64,000 bases of DNA from Triangularia verruculosa. Taxonomy: Eukaryota; Ascomycota; Sordariomycetes; Sordariales; Podosporaceae. The stretch is from assembly GCA_033296885.1 (NCBI GenBank), contig MU863967.1, positions 1 to 64,000 of the forward strand, in the 5' to 3' direction. How positions within the stretch are numbered: the stretch's first letter is position 1; each line of letters opens with the position of its first letter. This document shows positions 33,188 to 45,968 of this stretch, piece after piece. The notes below the pieces were generated by a model. It had not been told where the DNA came from. It did no database searches and worked only from the letters and a program-made list of their open reading frames with translations. The translations under genes and the position numbers were made by a program.

Positions 33188-35587
33188 ATTGTCTGGTTGC
33201 TCTACTCGTTGCGGATGGTCACGGAATAAATCAGCTGATCGTAATGGCAATGCACGTTGTGTGGGAGTGCGTCTGTCGTGTTTCTGTGTGTGGTGTGATG
33301 GCAAGAAAAATCGAAGAACGTATCGAAAGAATCGATGCAGTCCCGCCGTGCTTCAGCAAACCCAGCGTGCGTCACCACCGGCCGTTAGCTCAGAAGAGTG
33401 GGGGGGGTGGCATTACCGTTAATCTTATCGCAGCGGAATGGCGGGGTAAATTGCGACACCTCCTGGTGTTCTGAGGGGTGAGCATAGTGGAAAAAGGTGG
33501 GGTGGGCGACGACAACACCCGTTCCTTCCCAGCTGTATCCTTAGCCGGTTCTTTCAGGCAGCTCTCACTTGTGTAACCACGCCAGATAGTGACACCATAA
33601 CGGAGAGACCCACCTCTGGCCCATAGAGAGCGCCAAGCAATCGTCTATCTGTACGACAAGATGAACGAAGGATCGTCCCATGCTGACTTTGGTGACTAGC
33701 CAGGAGTCGAAGGAACAGATATCACAACGCTTACCCGCCACTACTGCCACTACTACATACAATGTCGTAGTTGACCTATATGCACACTAATCCGGGTAGG
33801 AACAAAAACCGCCCCCGACTGCCGGTGTGGAATCTTGGATCCTCACATCCCATTTGTGTGCACTCAGCTGTTCCGATGGACCATGACTGATCCATGTAAT
33901 TACATGCAGCCTACCCAAAATGGCATCAAACACGCCCTTGCTAGCTCCCTGCTTCCTTGTGCATCCGCCGCCATGCAAAAGGCTGTAAACCGTTATGTGC
34001 TCAGACACTGGGAGCTTTTTTGTGGCGACAGAAGCAGTCGGCTGACCTCTCCTGCCGTTGTGCTGCTGGTCGGACGCGAAAGGCACTGCATCAAGCACGC
34101 CCAAGCACACGCTCGAGTCGGGCGAACTCCGGGGCAGCGTTTTGTCCTGGAGCCGACAGGGTGGACAGTAGGTCCGGATCGCCAAGGCAACAACACAGAT
34201 TGTGTACCTGAGATTTTGACCTAACCCGTCGCCAATCTCTCTCGGGCCCCAGCCATTATTCGTATTCATCATCAGTACCCCTCGTTCCTGTCGGCAACCC
34301 ATCCTTTTTGGATTGGGCAGACGGGACTGTTGCCGAGGCTCGATGAATGAGGCGCATATCTCCATGTCTGATATGACCAGCACTAGAGCGAGCATGTCAA
34401 GAGAGATGTAGAGTTCTCCCCTTCTAGGTCGTGTTCCACCACCGCTGGAGCGGCAGCAGCTTGACCGCCTCCTCGCAGTAACCTTCGACATACCAAATAC
34501 AGTCATCCTTGACAAGGCTCTGTGGAACAACCTTCTGTTGGCCAGCCCGTCTCAGCCCGCTGTATCCCTCGAGCATTCATCAAGATCTACATGAGACAGG
34601 TGCGGGTAGACTTGGGGATACACGGCGTTGGGCTAGGTAACCTGCCAGTCTGAAAAAGAACTGTCGGAGGGCGGGCCGAGCAGCGAACAGCTGTGTTCGA
34701 CAGCTTCATGCAACCTTGGCTGGTGGTGGGTGCGCTGAAGTGAGTCGTGAAAAAAGTGACAGGTCACTCAATCGTGAGACCCCAAGTGGGAGCCAGAACG
34801 CACGACGGGCTGTGATAAGCGACTGTGAATGCAGCTCGCCCGAAGCTCCGACGCCACAAGGCCGGCTGGAAGTTGTTATCGCGTCAGGCGAACTGCACGA
34901 TTCTGAGGACAGCGGTCCAGTTACGAGACCGGTCAAGAAGGCGTGTGCCTGATCTCCGTATCCGCCAAGGGGGTTCGATTCGGTGGACGTGATATGTCTG
35001 TGTGCTGTAGATTAATTTCTCTCAGATATGACGGCGATCGGCTGACGGAAGCGGCTTCTTGCTTGTGTCTTTGCTTTTTTCAGTTGAGAGGGGGATGGGT
35101 GTTTCCGTTCCTTGTCGAAATCACGCGGCCCCCTGTCGCATGCTGAGCAAGGTTCTTGTGATATGGGGAAAACACCAACGCAGACGTAGCCAAATGCAAC
35201 CAAGCAACGTCAAGCTGCTCCCATGGCGGACCAGAACAGAGATGCGGCGCTGTTGTGGGTGGCATGAATCATCCACGCTCTGCTTGCTGCAGAAGAAATG
35301 CAGTCAGACGGCGGCATCGCCTCGGGAAGAAGTCCGGTCATGGGGCTTTCGGGCCCGGACGACGAGGCCAGTTAGGCTGTAGTGCCTCGGAGCGAGTTCC
35401 GCTCCGGGGTATCGATGTCTGAGGCCACGGTCGGTTGGTTGCAATCCTCTGACGCTGCAGTAAGGCCGATGGCTAGTCGTGGCAGAAGAACCATGCGAGT
35501 TGGTTCGGGTACATCGAACATCCTGATTAGAATGCGACTGTGCCAATCATCCTGGCCACTGCCCTCGCAGTAGACTTACATAGAAGC

Positions 35588-35611
35588 CATCATCATCATC
35601 ATCATCATCAT
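35588..35611. repeat. (CAT)8 microsatellite
   Basis: These are eight perfect CAT units within the gene-free stretch. Confidence 0.9.
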
Positions 35612-38600
35612 GCTTTAGGGCCACAGTGGGTGGGAGCCCACCAGAGATGGCTAGACAGCTCGGCGGTTGCTTTTGCGCGAAGCAGGAGCTCCCATATGAT
35701 ACGGCGCCATGTACTCCGTGACTCTGTACATTCGCAGACCAGATCACTACTGGGCGAAGTTGCGATATTGGCCACGGCCCGGGACCCAGAACGCCAAGAA
35801 GGGTTTGACATGGGCAGTGAGGATCCTCGACCACCGGCTTGCTCGGGAGCCCAGAAGGTGCAAGAGCATGGACTCAGCTCAGCCCAGACCACAATCCTGG
35901 GTCTGATTAGGCCTCGTGCAGTTGCAAACATGACGTCCTGGCTCCTGGAAGTAATTCTTATGGTTAGCTTCAACATCGTGCTCCCCGCACATAATTGGAC
36001 CAAGACAATATATCCTCTCAGTGGCTTATGCCGCCGGTAATAAAACTGATCGGCAGAATCTTCTGATATCACGGATCAGCTTGGAGGCTGACCGCGACCA
36101 GCAGTCCCTGGGGCCATCAGACGACCTGTGGAAAGCGAATGCCAACAACATCGTATCGGCGCCCAGAGGCCCATTGGTTGACGAAACAAGAAGGAGGTTT
36201 CTTTTCAGAGTACCGAGGGCCAGTGTCGCTTACAAGTCAGTGCGGGAAGAGGCGCACAGGCGCTGCAAGACGCAGCGTTGGTCGAATCGCGTCTGCCCTG
36301 CAGGGCTAAGTCATGCGGAATCCCTACACCACAGTCATCGAAAACCTTGGAAGTTGGCCATGGATGTCTCGCTGACACTGATGAGCAACGCTTGCGTGGG
36401 GAGGCTTTGAAGACGCAGACAGCAGGAAAGGAGGAGCGATGCCATCCATTAGGCATTGCTGTGGTGTTGTCCTATGGCCCGATTGTGCCACCCTTCGCTG
36501 CGGCACAGACGGCACTTGTCTGGGGAAGCTAAAGGGCGTGTCCCTGAGGTGACAAGCAGGAGGACCGATTGGAGTCAGCGGCCTTAATGAAGCATCCAGG
36601 CAGTCAGTCCGAAAGAGAGATGCAGTGCGCTGCCGTGATCCATGGTTCGCGTGAAAAGCGGGGACAGAAAACGGCCCTCTGATGGCTGTACGAGCGGGAA
36701 ATGGAAAGAGAAGTGTACGTGATGTTGCACCAGGACTATCAGTTCTCTGGTAGCGTACCCTGGGATGTTTCCTGTACCTATCTTGTCAGCATGCGGCTAA
36801 ACCTCGGACTCCTTGGACGTATGTAGGCCCTTCCTCAGCAATCATCACGTAGTTCCTTTCCGAGGTCTGTGGTTGCAACCTTGAAGGTTCAGAAAGGACG
36901 AAGGAGGAACGGAGCCAACGCATATTACAACGCACCTTGCCTGGCCAGGTCAAAGTCGATGTTGGTGGTCGACATTTCGAGCTGCCCAGAAAGTGCCTTC
37001 ATTAGCGTGGCACACAAGATCCCCCGTTCCATATCAAACCTGGAAGATTCTGCAGAGAAGCTCAAATCATGAAAGGTCACAATCACTAGTCAGCGTGCGC
37101 GTGGGGGAATCGTGCGAGGCCTTGTCGATTGGCCAGCTTGGGGCCCCCAGGCTTGTTGGGGGCAGCCAGCCCCGCGTTGAAGCAGGGGGATGTCGGTCAT
37201 TTTCAAGACAAGCTGTGCCTGATATTGGTTGGAGGGACCGATAGACGGTGAGAGGTGAAGTGCCGGTGTAAGTAATGTTCGTCTCAGAAGGGGCTGGAAG
37301 GTGACGGTCTCAGTGGGGCCAAGTTGCTGTGGTCTCAGCCCCGTGCCCCACGGTACTTAAGCGTTGCCCGGCTTTTGCCCGACCTTGCGGATCCGGGACC
37401 GAACCCCCATAGGTATTGGTGCTGAACGAGCTTCTCCTATTCGGACAGCCCCACGAATCATTTCATACAGCATCACCCATCCTTGCGGGCCATTCCATCG
37501 GAAACACTCTGTCCCCACCCCTCCTTTTCGGTGACCTCCCACACTACCGAGCTGGCAAGTCGACGAGAGGAGCTGCCCACTGGTCCGGAGACTGATTCAC
37601 AAATCAGCCATTCGGCTCCTCCCCATCGGTTGCGCCAGTTTGTTGCTCACGATGGCATCCACCCTGTGTTTCAGCTTTATTGCCACTGCCTATCGCATTT
37701 CCGCCGAATTGAGGTGCCGAGAGGATGGTGGATGGCTGGGGACGCTAGAAAAGAAAAAAAGAAGAAAAAAAGAACATGCAAATCAGCGGCCTTTGCTCCG
37801 GCCTGACAGACCGAGACTAGACCGCGTCAGGAACCGCTAGATCTCATTTCCTGTCCCAGAAGCTGCACGACATGCATACTGCATCTTGGAGACCACCCAC
37901 AGACGTCAGGTGGTCCATGTCCTGTCCTGCCTGGCCAGGCTAGGGCTTCTCCTGTCACTCTCTGAGATTTGATATGTAGATTGGTTGTCGAGAGACTTCG
38001 TGTCCGATGTTCGTATCATTGCGGCTTTTTGGAGTTGACACTGTACATCGGTACACAGTTGACTGGATCCGCAGCCGCGGTTCCCACACCATTTTTTTAT
38101 TCGGGATTTCTTAAAATGCTGCGTCATCAAGTCCCAGCATCCTTATTGGTTCTTCTCCTCGGCTTCCCCTGGCAGTAGTCTGTCAGAAGACGGGATGCAA
38201 CCACTCGCAAATGAACGTTGGAGAGCACATGATTGCTGTTGTATGTATGCAGGCTTGAAACGGGCCCCTTGGAGGCCCAATAAGGAGCGTCGTCGTCTGG
38301 AGAAAATCAGTCTCGCCTTGGCCATCTGGATAGCTTAGCTGCGCGAGATGCGGAGACGGAGAAAGGGGTCAAATTTGATGCAAAGTTTTCATCATGATAG
38401 CAACTGGTGTTTCGGCTTGGTTCAGGCAAGGTAGTCGTCATCGTGGCGTCCCTAGCCAGTCACATCTCACTCCAGGTTTCGGTCAGCAACCTTGGAAACT
38501 GGGCTTGCTGATTGGCCCTGGACGGACGGTGGGAGTGAGTGCCTCAAAACCGAACGATCGTTTACCCCGGCCCGACAATCTGGTTGGGCTTCTAGATGGG

Positions 38601-41600
38601 GAATTCGATTTTCTGGAAGCGAGGTGCGGCCAGGATTATCCTTGTCAATCGAAAACTGGCGTTCGCTGGGTTCTTGCTCTTCAGGGGTCCGTCTCGGGTA
38701 CCGATTTGTCAAGATCTGCTGGGCGCTGGGAACACTGTCATGGCATCGACGCAGCGTAATCAGCAAGCGTGGCACATGAAGAACATGTAGTGCACCGAGT
38801 ATGTGAAGGTTTCCGTGTGTTGGTGCGAGCTGAGATTTTGGCGCTTCATCGTCGGGGGGGTAGACGGAGCAAATACCTCATAGTGTACCAGCAGGTGGGA
38901 GCTCGGCAGATGGTTTTTTAGGACGCACATGGTCATCTGGCTTCCTGAGCGAAGCACTTTCCAAGCCGCCCTTAACGCACCCACCATTTTCGTCCCCACG
39001 CCGACGGTACGGCTCCGGTTGGTGTGAGCGGTCGCTAGGTGGGTAGAGCAAATGCCAAAACTTCCCCACGCATCGGGCGATCCAGCTGAACATATGAGAT
39101 CGTCCCAAATACGGTGACGCCGTGCCGGAGCTGTTGCCGCCCGATGGTAGCGGTGATATGGCCACGCGAGGCCAGGGGCTGCTGGGGCGCTGATGACGTG
39201 TGGAAACTCGGGTTGCGAGCACTCCATCCGCGACAAGACCGCCGAAAAGCCATCGAATATTTTTAGCGGTTGCGAATGACCACCGGGGGTGCTGGCATGT
39301 ACATAGATGGCCTCTGATACTTGTTTTCGGAGGCGGCAAACCTCATACCGCCTTTTGTGTGGCCTCAAAATCACCGCGGCTCCATCGCCAACACCACGGA
39401 GGGGTCGAAAACCACGCACGCGGATGATGCTCCGTGGCTCTGTACAGCCTGCCTGAAGGGCCCGCGGGGCCTGTCACCCCGAATCACCATGGTGATTGGC
39501 GGGCTTGTAAGGCCGAGCTTTCTGATTGACCAATGGGTGTTGCGAACCCAGCCATTCGGGACGTTGGGCAAGATAGCAGTGTCATGAGGTACAGTGCAGA
39601 TGTACATACGAAACTGCACATGTACCTAACGTGCTGTCAAGATACCTGGGTGGGAAAGCAGTCTAAGTAGCGATGATTGTATTGTCGGTCAGTGGTTCGG
39701 CCTGATACGTAGTGAATTCTCAACAAAGTCGGCGCGGTGACAGGGTCCATTGCGGGGTCTGAAGACATGGCTCACTTCCTTCGAGTATCGTGCTAGGTGG
39801 CAGTTGGGTTGCTCTTCTCGGGATCGCGACAATGGCGGAAAGTCTTCGAACTGCACCTTCGGTCGGCAACTTGAGCCGCGTGAGGTCGAGTAAAAAGAGG
39901 CTTGAACTGAGATGGTCTCGTTCTCTAGACTCTTGTGCAACCACCCCTCTTTCCCCGCTAAACTACATTGATATGTCTTGGATTTGTCTTGGAATTGCCC
40001 ACGCCCGCCCTGCTTTTGGAGCCTCAAAAAGGCTGCTCGCTGTGATGAGATGGCAGGCATGGAGGCTTCTCACCATCTCCGCGGCGCGGCTTGGGCGGGA
40101 ATTCACATCCTGCTTCCGGAACCCTTCGCTGTGTGTCGCCGTCGCCAGCGCAAGAAATGGTGCGCAATAAATGCGACTGTCCGTGCTTGTCTGCGGCGGG
40201 CCAATGACCTGGACCAGTCATCCTGTGATCGTCGAATCGTCAGAGCGCTGTACGACGCGGACACCCCGGAAAGCGACAACGTCAGCCAAATGCTCCGTAA
40301 GACCGGGTCCTTTTGCCGTTGAGATTTGGGCAGACATTCCATGATGGAAAAAGGATGGAAGTTGCCGACCGCCAGACGGCGCCGACTTGGGTGTCGTGCT
40401 CCGGCTGGTGGTCGTGTCGTGGCCTCTGGAGCCCCGCCGCCAAAGAGCATACATACTTGTCTGTGCAACGTTGGTGCTCGAGGTTGCGGCGGCAGCCACG
40501 CTTCGGGCTTCATCGGGCCTCTACCTTGGCGCAATATGGTGGCAGGCAAAAGAACCTGATATCACCCATCTCCTCGAACATGGGCCGAGAAAGAGAAAAC
40601 ATGCATGTTTGCGAGGAGCTGCCCAAGCTTCCACTTGACAAGAAGTGGGGACCTCTCTCAACGACGGGAGTGGATGGAATTGTTGAAGAAGCAATTCGAG
40701 ACTTTGCTGTCATCGGGTAATCTCTTGTCTCAGATAATATCATGTTTGAGGGTAGCCCAGCGCATGGGTGTTTGCTTCGTGCTTCCTGCGGCTCTTGCCC
40801 GCTCTCTTCACGGGCAATACAAGCAAGGCTTTTTTCACCGCCTCCTGCTCCCATGCGGGCTCCAATTGGGGTCAGCATTGTCTCCGTATCGCTCGCATCA
40901 CCAAGCAGTAATTACTGCACAGTAAGCTCAGCATACATTACATGCCTAACTGACTGACTGACGGGCAGCCATCGCCAACAGCTCGGAACCCAAGGACGAG
41001 AGGCACCAACCTAATACACAGTAAGGCTCCACCAGTGCCAGAGTTGCTGTGTGGGCAGGGAAGCCGCGGTGCTGCAGATGCAGGCGCAGGTATTCATGCA
41101 GTCGTTGAGCCTTCCAGGTTGGGCAAATGCAGTCACGAATTTCAAGACAGGGTGCCGCTCGATCCCCGGCACGCTAGCTCCCCATATCACCGGACCTACT
41201 ACAATCATACCTAAGGCTTTCCGTATGCTCTGCTCACGTCGATAGGTAGCCGCGACTCGCGACAAGCAGCAAAGAGGAACGGGCACCGTAGAGATGACGC
41301 AGCCACACCTGACCATGCGATCCGGGTAGGCGGTCTGCCGACCCGTCTGCTGCTGTGCGAGGCCTTATTCTGATTTTCTTCTCAAACCATCAGCCCAGAA
41401 CGAGGTCCGACGGGTTCGCGGCTGCATCGAGCCTTACCCGGCCCCGCGGTGAGCAGCTCGGCAAGCACAGCATGCTGCTCGCAACCAGGCCGCACGCAGC
41501 CGTCGTCGACGACACCGGATTGGCAAGGCGATCACTCTGGCCGCCTTATTTCTCCTTGACTGACCAACAATACAGGCAATACAGGCAATACAGTGGTGTG

Positions 41601-41725
41601 TGTATCCGTACCGCGTCCGAGCTGGAGGTCCACGAGTCCCAACGGCGGACGGCGCTGTGAGTGGGTGGGTTCGGTTATCCCACGTCCCAGCGAAACGGTG
41701 ACGAACCCTTTTCTGGGCCGTCGAC

Positions 41726-41773
41726 GTGCTGTGGTGGGTGCTGTGGTGGGTGCTGTGGTGGGCGCTGAGGTGC
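41726..41773. repeat. 12-bp minisatellite, about 4 copies
   Basis: Three perfect copies of GTGCTGTGGTGG are followed by one degenerate copy. The array lies within the gene-free stretch, about 0.8 kb upstream of the MFS transporter start. Confidence 0.85.
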
Positions 41774-42538
41774 TGTGGGCGGTATCCCTGCAACGCATGG
41801 GTGAGAGTGACTTTGGAAGGTACCCGCCAGCCAAAGTCGGGAACCAGCCATCCTGGGGTTGCCAGTAGACGCCAAGATTATTGTCCTGGCCCATGTTCAC
41901 GCTATCCGCCGCGCTCACTTTCTTCCTTGCCGTAGTACCTGAACTGACCTAGTGCTCCCCCAGGATCGACTGTCGTCTTCCCTTTGGTGTAATCCTCTCT
42001 CTCGCGGTCACCGCTGTTTCACGGCGTCCCTTCACCAAGATAATTTCCTGCCAGGTTCCCACATCCCGCAGACATCCCCACACAGTCAGATGGGTGATCC
42101 GGTGACCACTGCCCAGTCCTCTCAGCCCTTCCCGCACCCTGGCGTGCTTCCTGGGGATCCCATCCCTTCTGGGTGGACTGCATCTCTCCTTGAATTTACC
42201 TAGCTTTTATCGGTACAGAGAGAGTATGAACATAAGTAAGCTGCCAACATGGCTCCTCCTCCGTCTTGTCCCCCCCGAACCTTCCTCCGTCCCATTCTTG
42301 TACAAGTACCCTCTCGTCCCTCCCTTCTCACCTGGGCCGGCCTGTCATCGCTTCTCTTCACACACATCATCACTTGGCACCCGTCACCCATGATTGCTCC
42401 CTGTCACGGGTCTACATAACGTCCTTTGTCCCTCGCCGATATAACTGCCAGGGGCCCTGCGGCATCGACTCTCTCCTCTGTATCACCAAAATCCACCAAG
42501 AAGACACCCACAGCTATCATACATCAACCCAACACACT

Positions 42539-44542
42539 ATGAGAACAAGACGGCGCAACAGCATGGCCGGCAGCGAGACGTCTGTCGGCTCGAGAAAGCC
42601 TCTCCCACCGTACCCATCGAGACAGCTCACGATCCTTGGTAAGTTCCGCACTAGTCCTGACCTTGTCGGTCAAGCCCTGTCTAACAGCTTGCAGCTCTCT
42701 GTCGGATATGTGAGCCTATTGCTTTCATGTCTATTTTCCCATACATTTGGCACATGGTTAGAGACTTTGGTATCACGGAAGATGAAAACCAAATCTCCTT
42801 CTACGCTGGCATGGTAACCTCAGCATTCACCTTTGCCGAGTTCTCAACTAGCTTCATTTGGGGAAGACTCAGTGACAAGATTGGGCGAAAGCCGGTCTTG
42901 TTGATGGGAATGACTGGAACCGGTATCAGCGTCATCATTTTCGGTTTTGCGCCGAATATCTGGGTTGCCCTCGGTGCTCGAGCATTGGGTGGCTTTTTGA
43001 ACGGGTGAGTCCTCCTAGGCAAGTCGTTTCTGAGGGCTCCCAGGCTGATTCGAGAAGAAACATTGGAGTTTTGCAGACGACAGTGGCAGAATTGGTAACG
43101 GTAAAAGCACATCAACGTGAGTTTTAGCTTTGGGATCACCACGAAGCCAGATGCTGACCAAATGATACAGCCAAGGCATATACTGTGATGCCCTTAGTCT
43201 GGTGTATAGGGTATGTTTGATTCCGCTTTTAAACCGCGCGAGATCAAGACCAACGAGCTGACTGGACCATAGATCAATTGTGGGACCCATGATTGGTGGC
43301 GCCCTTGCAAAACCGGTCGAGAGTTTCCCCGGTCTCTTTTCAGAGCAGGGCCTCTTCAACACCTTTCCCTACCTGCTCCCTAATCTCTTCAGTGCCATTT
43401 GCGTCTTCATTGGCGTAATTGTCGGCATTCTCTTTTTGGAGGAGACGCATGCCGAAAGGAAGCACCGGCCCGATCGTGGGGTTGAGCTTGGCCGATCCCT
43501 CATGTCTCGGATCTGGGGAAGTGGGAAGGCCAAGGACAAGGGAACACTGCCGGCCAAGGCTCCAGAGGAGCAGCCTCTGTTATCCGAAAACGACGAGCTG
43601 CTTCCCGGCTATCGAACGGGCTCAACACGATCGTCGCCGGCATCAGACAGTGTCAGTGTTTCGGAGGACTCGCTTGATCTCGAAGAGGGAGGAGGTCTTG
43701 AACTGGCAGAGGCTGAGAAGTCCCCTGCAGGCAAGGTCTTCACCAAAGCCGTGATCACTGTCATTATTTCTTACGGTATTCTTGCATTGTATGTTCTTCT
43801 CACGTGGCAGGCTGACGACACGATGCTGACAACAACTGATTTTAGTCACACAATGGCATTTGACTCACTCCTCCCGGTATTCCTCAGCACAAACCCGCCT
43901 GAGCGATCGACGCCAACTCGGCTGCCATTCAAGTTCGCAGACGGTTTTGGCTGGGACACGCAGAGAATCGGCTTCATCCTTTCCGTCCAGGGTGTGTACT
44001 CCCTTGCGTCGACTAGGCTTCTCTTTCCGTTCGTTGCGAACAAGATTGGGGCGCTTCGCCTATTCAAGATCATGTCCGTCTTGTACCCCCTGCTCTACTT
44101 CTTCACGCCATATATCGTCCTTCTTCCCGAGAGTCTCCGCATGCTTAGTGTGTACGGCATTGTTGTCTGGAAGATGACGTTTTCGACGCTGGCGTACCCA
44201 AGCAATGCCATTCTCCTCACCAACTCGGCCCCGACCACGTTGACTCTGGGAAGCATCAATGGCGCGGCCGCCATGACAGCCAGTTTGTGCCGGGCTCTTG
44301 GTCCCATTGTGTCGGGATACTTCTATACTCAAGGTATGGAGAGCGGATACTCTGGTCTGTCGTGGTGGGTTGCTGGATTGGTTGCTGTTGTTGGCGCTTG
44401 GGTTGGCCTTGAAATCACCGAGCCCAAGGGGAGGATGGACGAAAAGGAAGAGATTGACGAGACGACCGAGGATGAGTCTACAACAACACCAACCACACCA
44501 ACAATGCCGAGCGAGAACGATCAAACGAGACCTTCGCCATAG
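42539..44542 (+). CDS. MFS transporter, YCR023C/ZIF1-like group
   Basis: Six exons, 42539-42638, 42695-43004, 43058-43116, 43171-43210, 43273-43788 and 43846-44542, give 573 residues. The N-terminus is cytosolic and Arg/Ser-rich. The MFS signature between helices 2 and 3 is present (GRLSDKIGRKPVLLMGM), as are the first-half motif LGARALGGFLNGNIGVLQT and SIVGPMIGGAL. A long hydrophilic loop of about 130 residues (LEETHAERKHR ... LAEAEKSPAGK) separates the two six-helix halves. The C-terminal tail is acidic and Thr/Pro-rich. The arrangement matches the fungal YCR023C and plant ZIF1-like group. The substrate cannot be told from sequence. The start ATG (MRTRRRNSMAG) is preceded by open frame, and a second in-frame ATG lies eight codons on. 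Confidence 0.9.
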
Positions 44543-45526
44543 CGACTCTTACGACCTTTCTTATCCTTTTCTCTTTTTGTATACGAAAACTATTTTTAGG
44601 CGTCTCTGAAGCCTAGTCGGGAGACCAGCATGTGCTGGCCACCTAGTTGGGCTGGTTTTCCAGGGGATGCGTAGACGGCGTTTTTGGCGGGGCTATTACT
44701 GGGAAGCGAAGCTGAGTTTGGGATATAGACCATTATGCTTTTTGTTTTCACAGAGACACTAGGGGGAATATTGCGAATGGGAATGCGGGAATTTCTTCTT
44801 TACGGTGTCTTATTGCTCAGGGGTTTTGGGAGGGGGTATAGGGGTACTATCGGGGCGACTTTCTCTCTCGGGCGGGCGAGACTTTGTATTACAACATGGG
44901 TTACTGTTACCACATGGCTTTTTTCTAATATCAGGGCGTCTCTCTGGATACCACGAGATGATGGGTCGGTTTCTTCTTCATTCTGAATTTCTGGTTTTTT
45001 TCTTTTTCTTTTTCTTGTTTTGCTTTTGGTCACAGGCTTTTGCCGTGCTACAGGATATGGCGGGAAGGGCAGTGGTTGCGGACTCGGCAGATCTGCGGGG
45101 TTAGATACAGGCATTGGCCATGGATTGGGGTAGCAAGGGTTTCTTGGGACTATTTTGAGATCTGAATAACAAGAAATATTCTCTCGCCTTCTGAGGGCAC
45201 CAAGATTGGGAGACTTGAGGCAAGCATGGCTGCCAAATTTAGCGCAATTGTGAAGAATGGGAAACTGAAAGATTGCGGTTGATGCAGGGAAGGTGGGGGT
45301 CCCACCAGTGATGTCTAGCGGGTGATTCGCCAAAGCCCTCGTGCTTATCAGTAACGATAGCAAGTGTAGACAGGAGGGACTTTTCTGTATACTATCCGAT
45401 GCTGTCACGGCCATTTTCGAGTTATTTCACGCATCTCTTCTTCTCATGAACCTTTTGACCGAATCCGCCTCTTCGGGCCTTTCCTCACAGCAACTCCCGG
45501 CGCCGTCTCCTTTCGACGTTTAGCTC

Positions 45527-45530
<4 letters not shown>

Positions 45531-45559
<29 letters not shown>
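45531..45559. repeat. (CA)14 microsatellite
   Basis: This is a perfect CA tract about 410 bp upstream of the transcription factor start codon. Confidence 0.9.
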
Positions 45560-45561
<2 letters not shown>

Positions 45562-45863
45562 CGACAATTACCAAGAGCTAATCCTGACATTCCAATGGGG
45601 CAGGTGCACGGTATAGGGAAGAGGCTAGAATAGAGAAGCCGTAGCCCAGAACGGGCTGGCCGAGCAGGGAAACCTTACCATCCGTTTCGCAAAGGGTCAA
45701 TTCCCCACCAGAAGACAGGACAAGTGAGCCGAAGCGGCACGCCAATTAAACGAACGAGTTCCATGCCCGTCGCGCAGCGCGCGCGACATCTCCACTGACT
45801 CGTCATTTGCGCTTGTCTCTTTCACCCGCAGCCACTTGTGTCTCAAATTCCCGCCCCGATCCG

Positions 45864-45887
45864 ACACACACACACACACACACACAC
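45864..45887. repeat. (AC)12 microsatellite in the transcription factor leader
   Basis: This is a perfect AC tract about 80 bp upstream of the start codon, probably inside the 5' UTR. Confidence 0.9.
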
Positions 45888-45968
45888 CGACAGCGACAGT
45901 GACACACGCGCCTCCGAGCGAGCGGGCCGGCCGGCGCACGACCGCACAACCACCAACCAGCCCCAACA

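Larger units (their letters stand above)
33188..42538. other. 9.35-kb stretch without a recognisable gene
   Basis: The base composition is normal, with no RIP bias and no transposon motifs. Open frames up to 247 codons occur on both strands and overlap each other. None shows a domain, a biased codon pattern or plausible splice partners. Small simple repeats are present: (CAT)8 at 35588-35611, a 9-bp unit at 41568-41593 and a 12-bp unit at 41726-41773. The last several hundred bases before 42539 are pyrimidine-rich leader sequence for the MFS gene. It may hold long noncoding RNA, distal regulatory DNA or fully decayed genes. Confidence 0.5.
44543..45968. other. Intergenic region with dinucleotide repeats
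   Basis: This is 1426 bp. A G-rich 3' region of the MFS gene is followed by likely promoter and leader of the transcription factor gene, including two CA tracts annotated separately. A 204-codon minus-strand frame (44800-45414) was judged spurious. Confidence 0.5.

Noticed and set aside
33893..33906. Perfect 14-bp palindrome CATGTAATTACATG
   Set aside because: It is single, short and without related copies nearby. A palindrome of this size is plausible by chance in 64 kb.
33787..34530. 247-codon open frame on the minus strand in the gene-free stretch
   Set aside because: It has no domain, no coherent hydrophobic pattern and no splice partner, and several open frames overlap it on the other strand. 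Open frames of this size are expected by chance at this GC content.
38760..39419. 219-codon minus-strand open frame
   Set aside because: The composition is random (many Arg, Ser, Pro, Cys), with overlapping frames on the same strand and no motif.
44800..45414. 204-codon minus-strand open frame
   Set aside because: It lies in 3' and promoter sequence with runs of simple sequence. The Lys/Arg run arises from a T-rich tract, and no family resemblance is seen.
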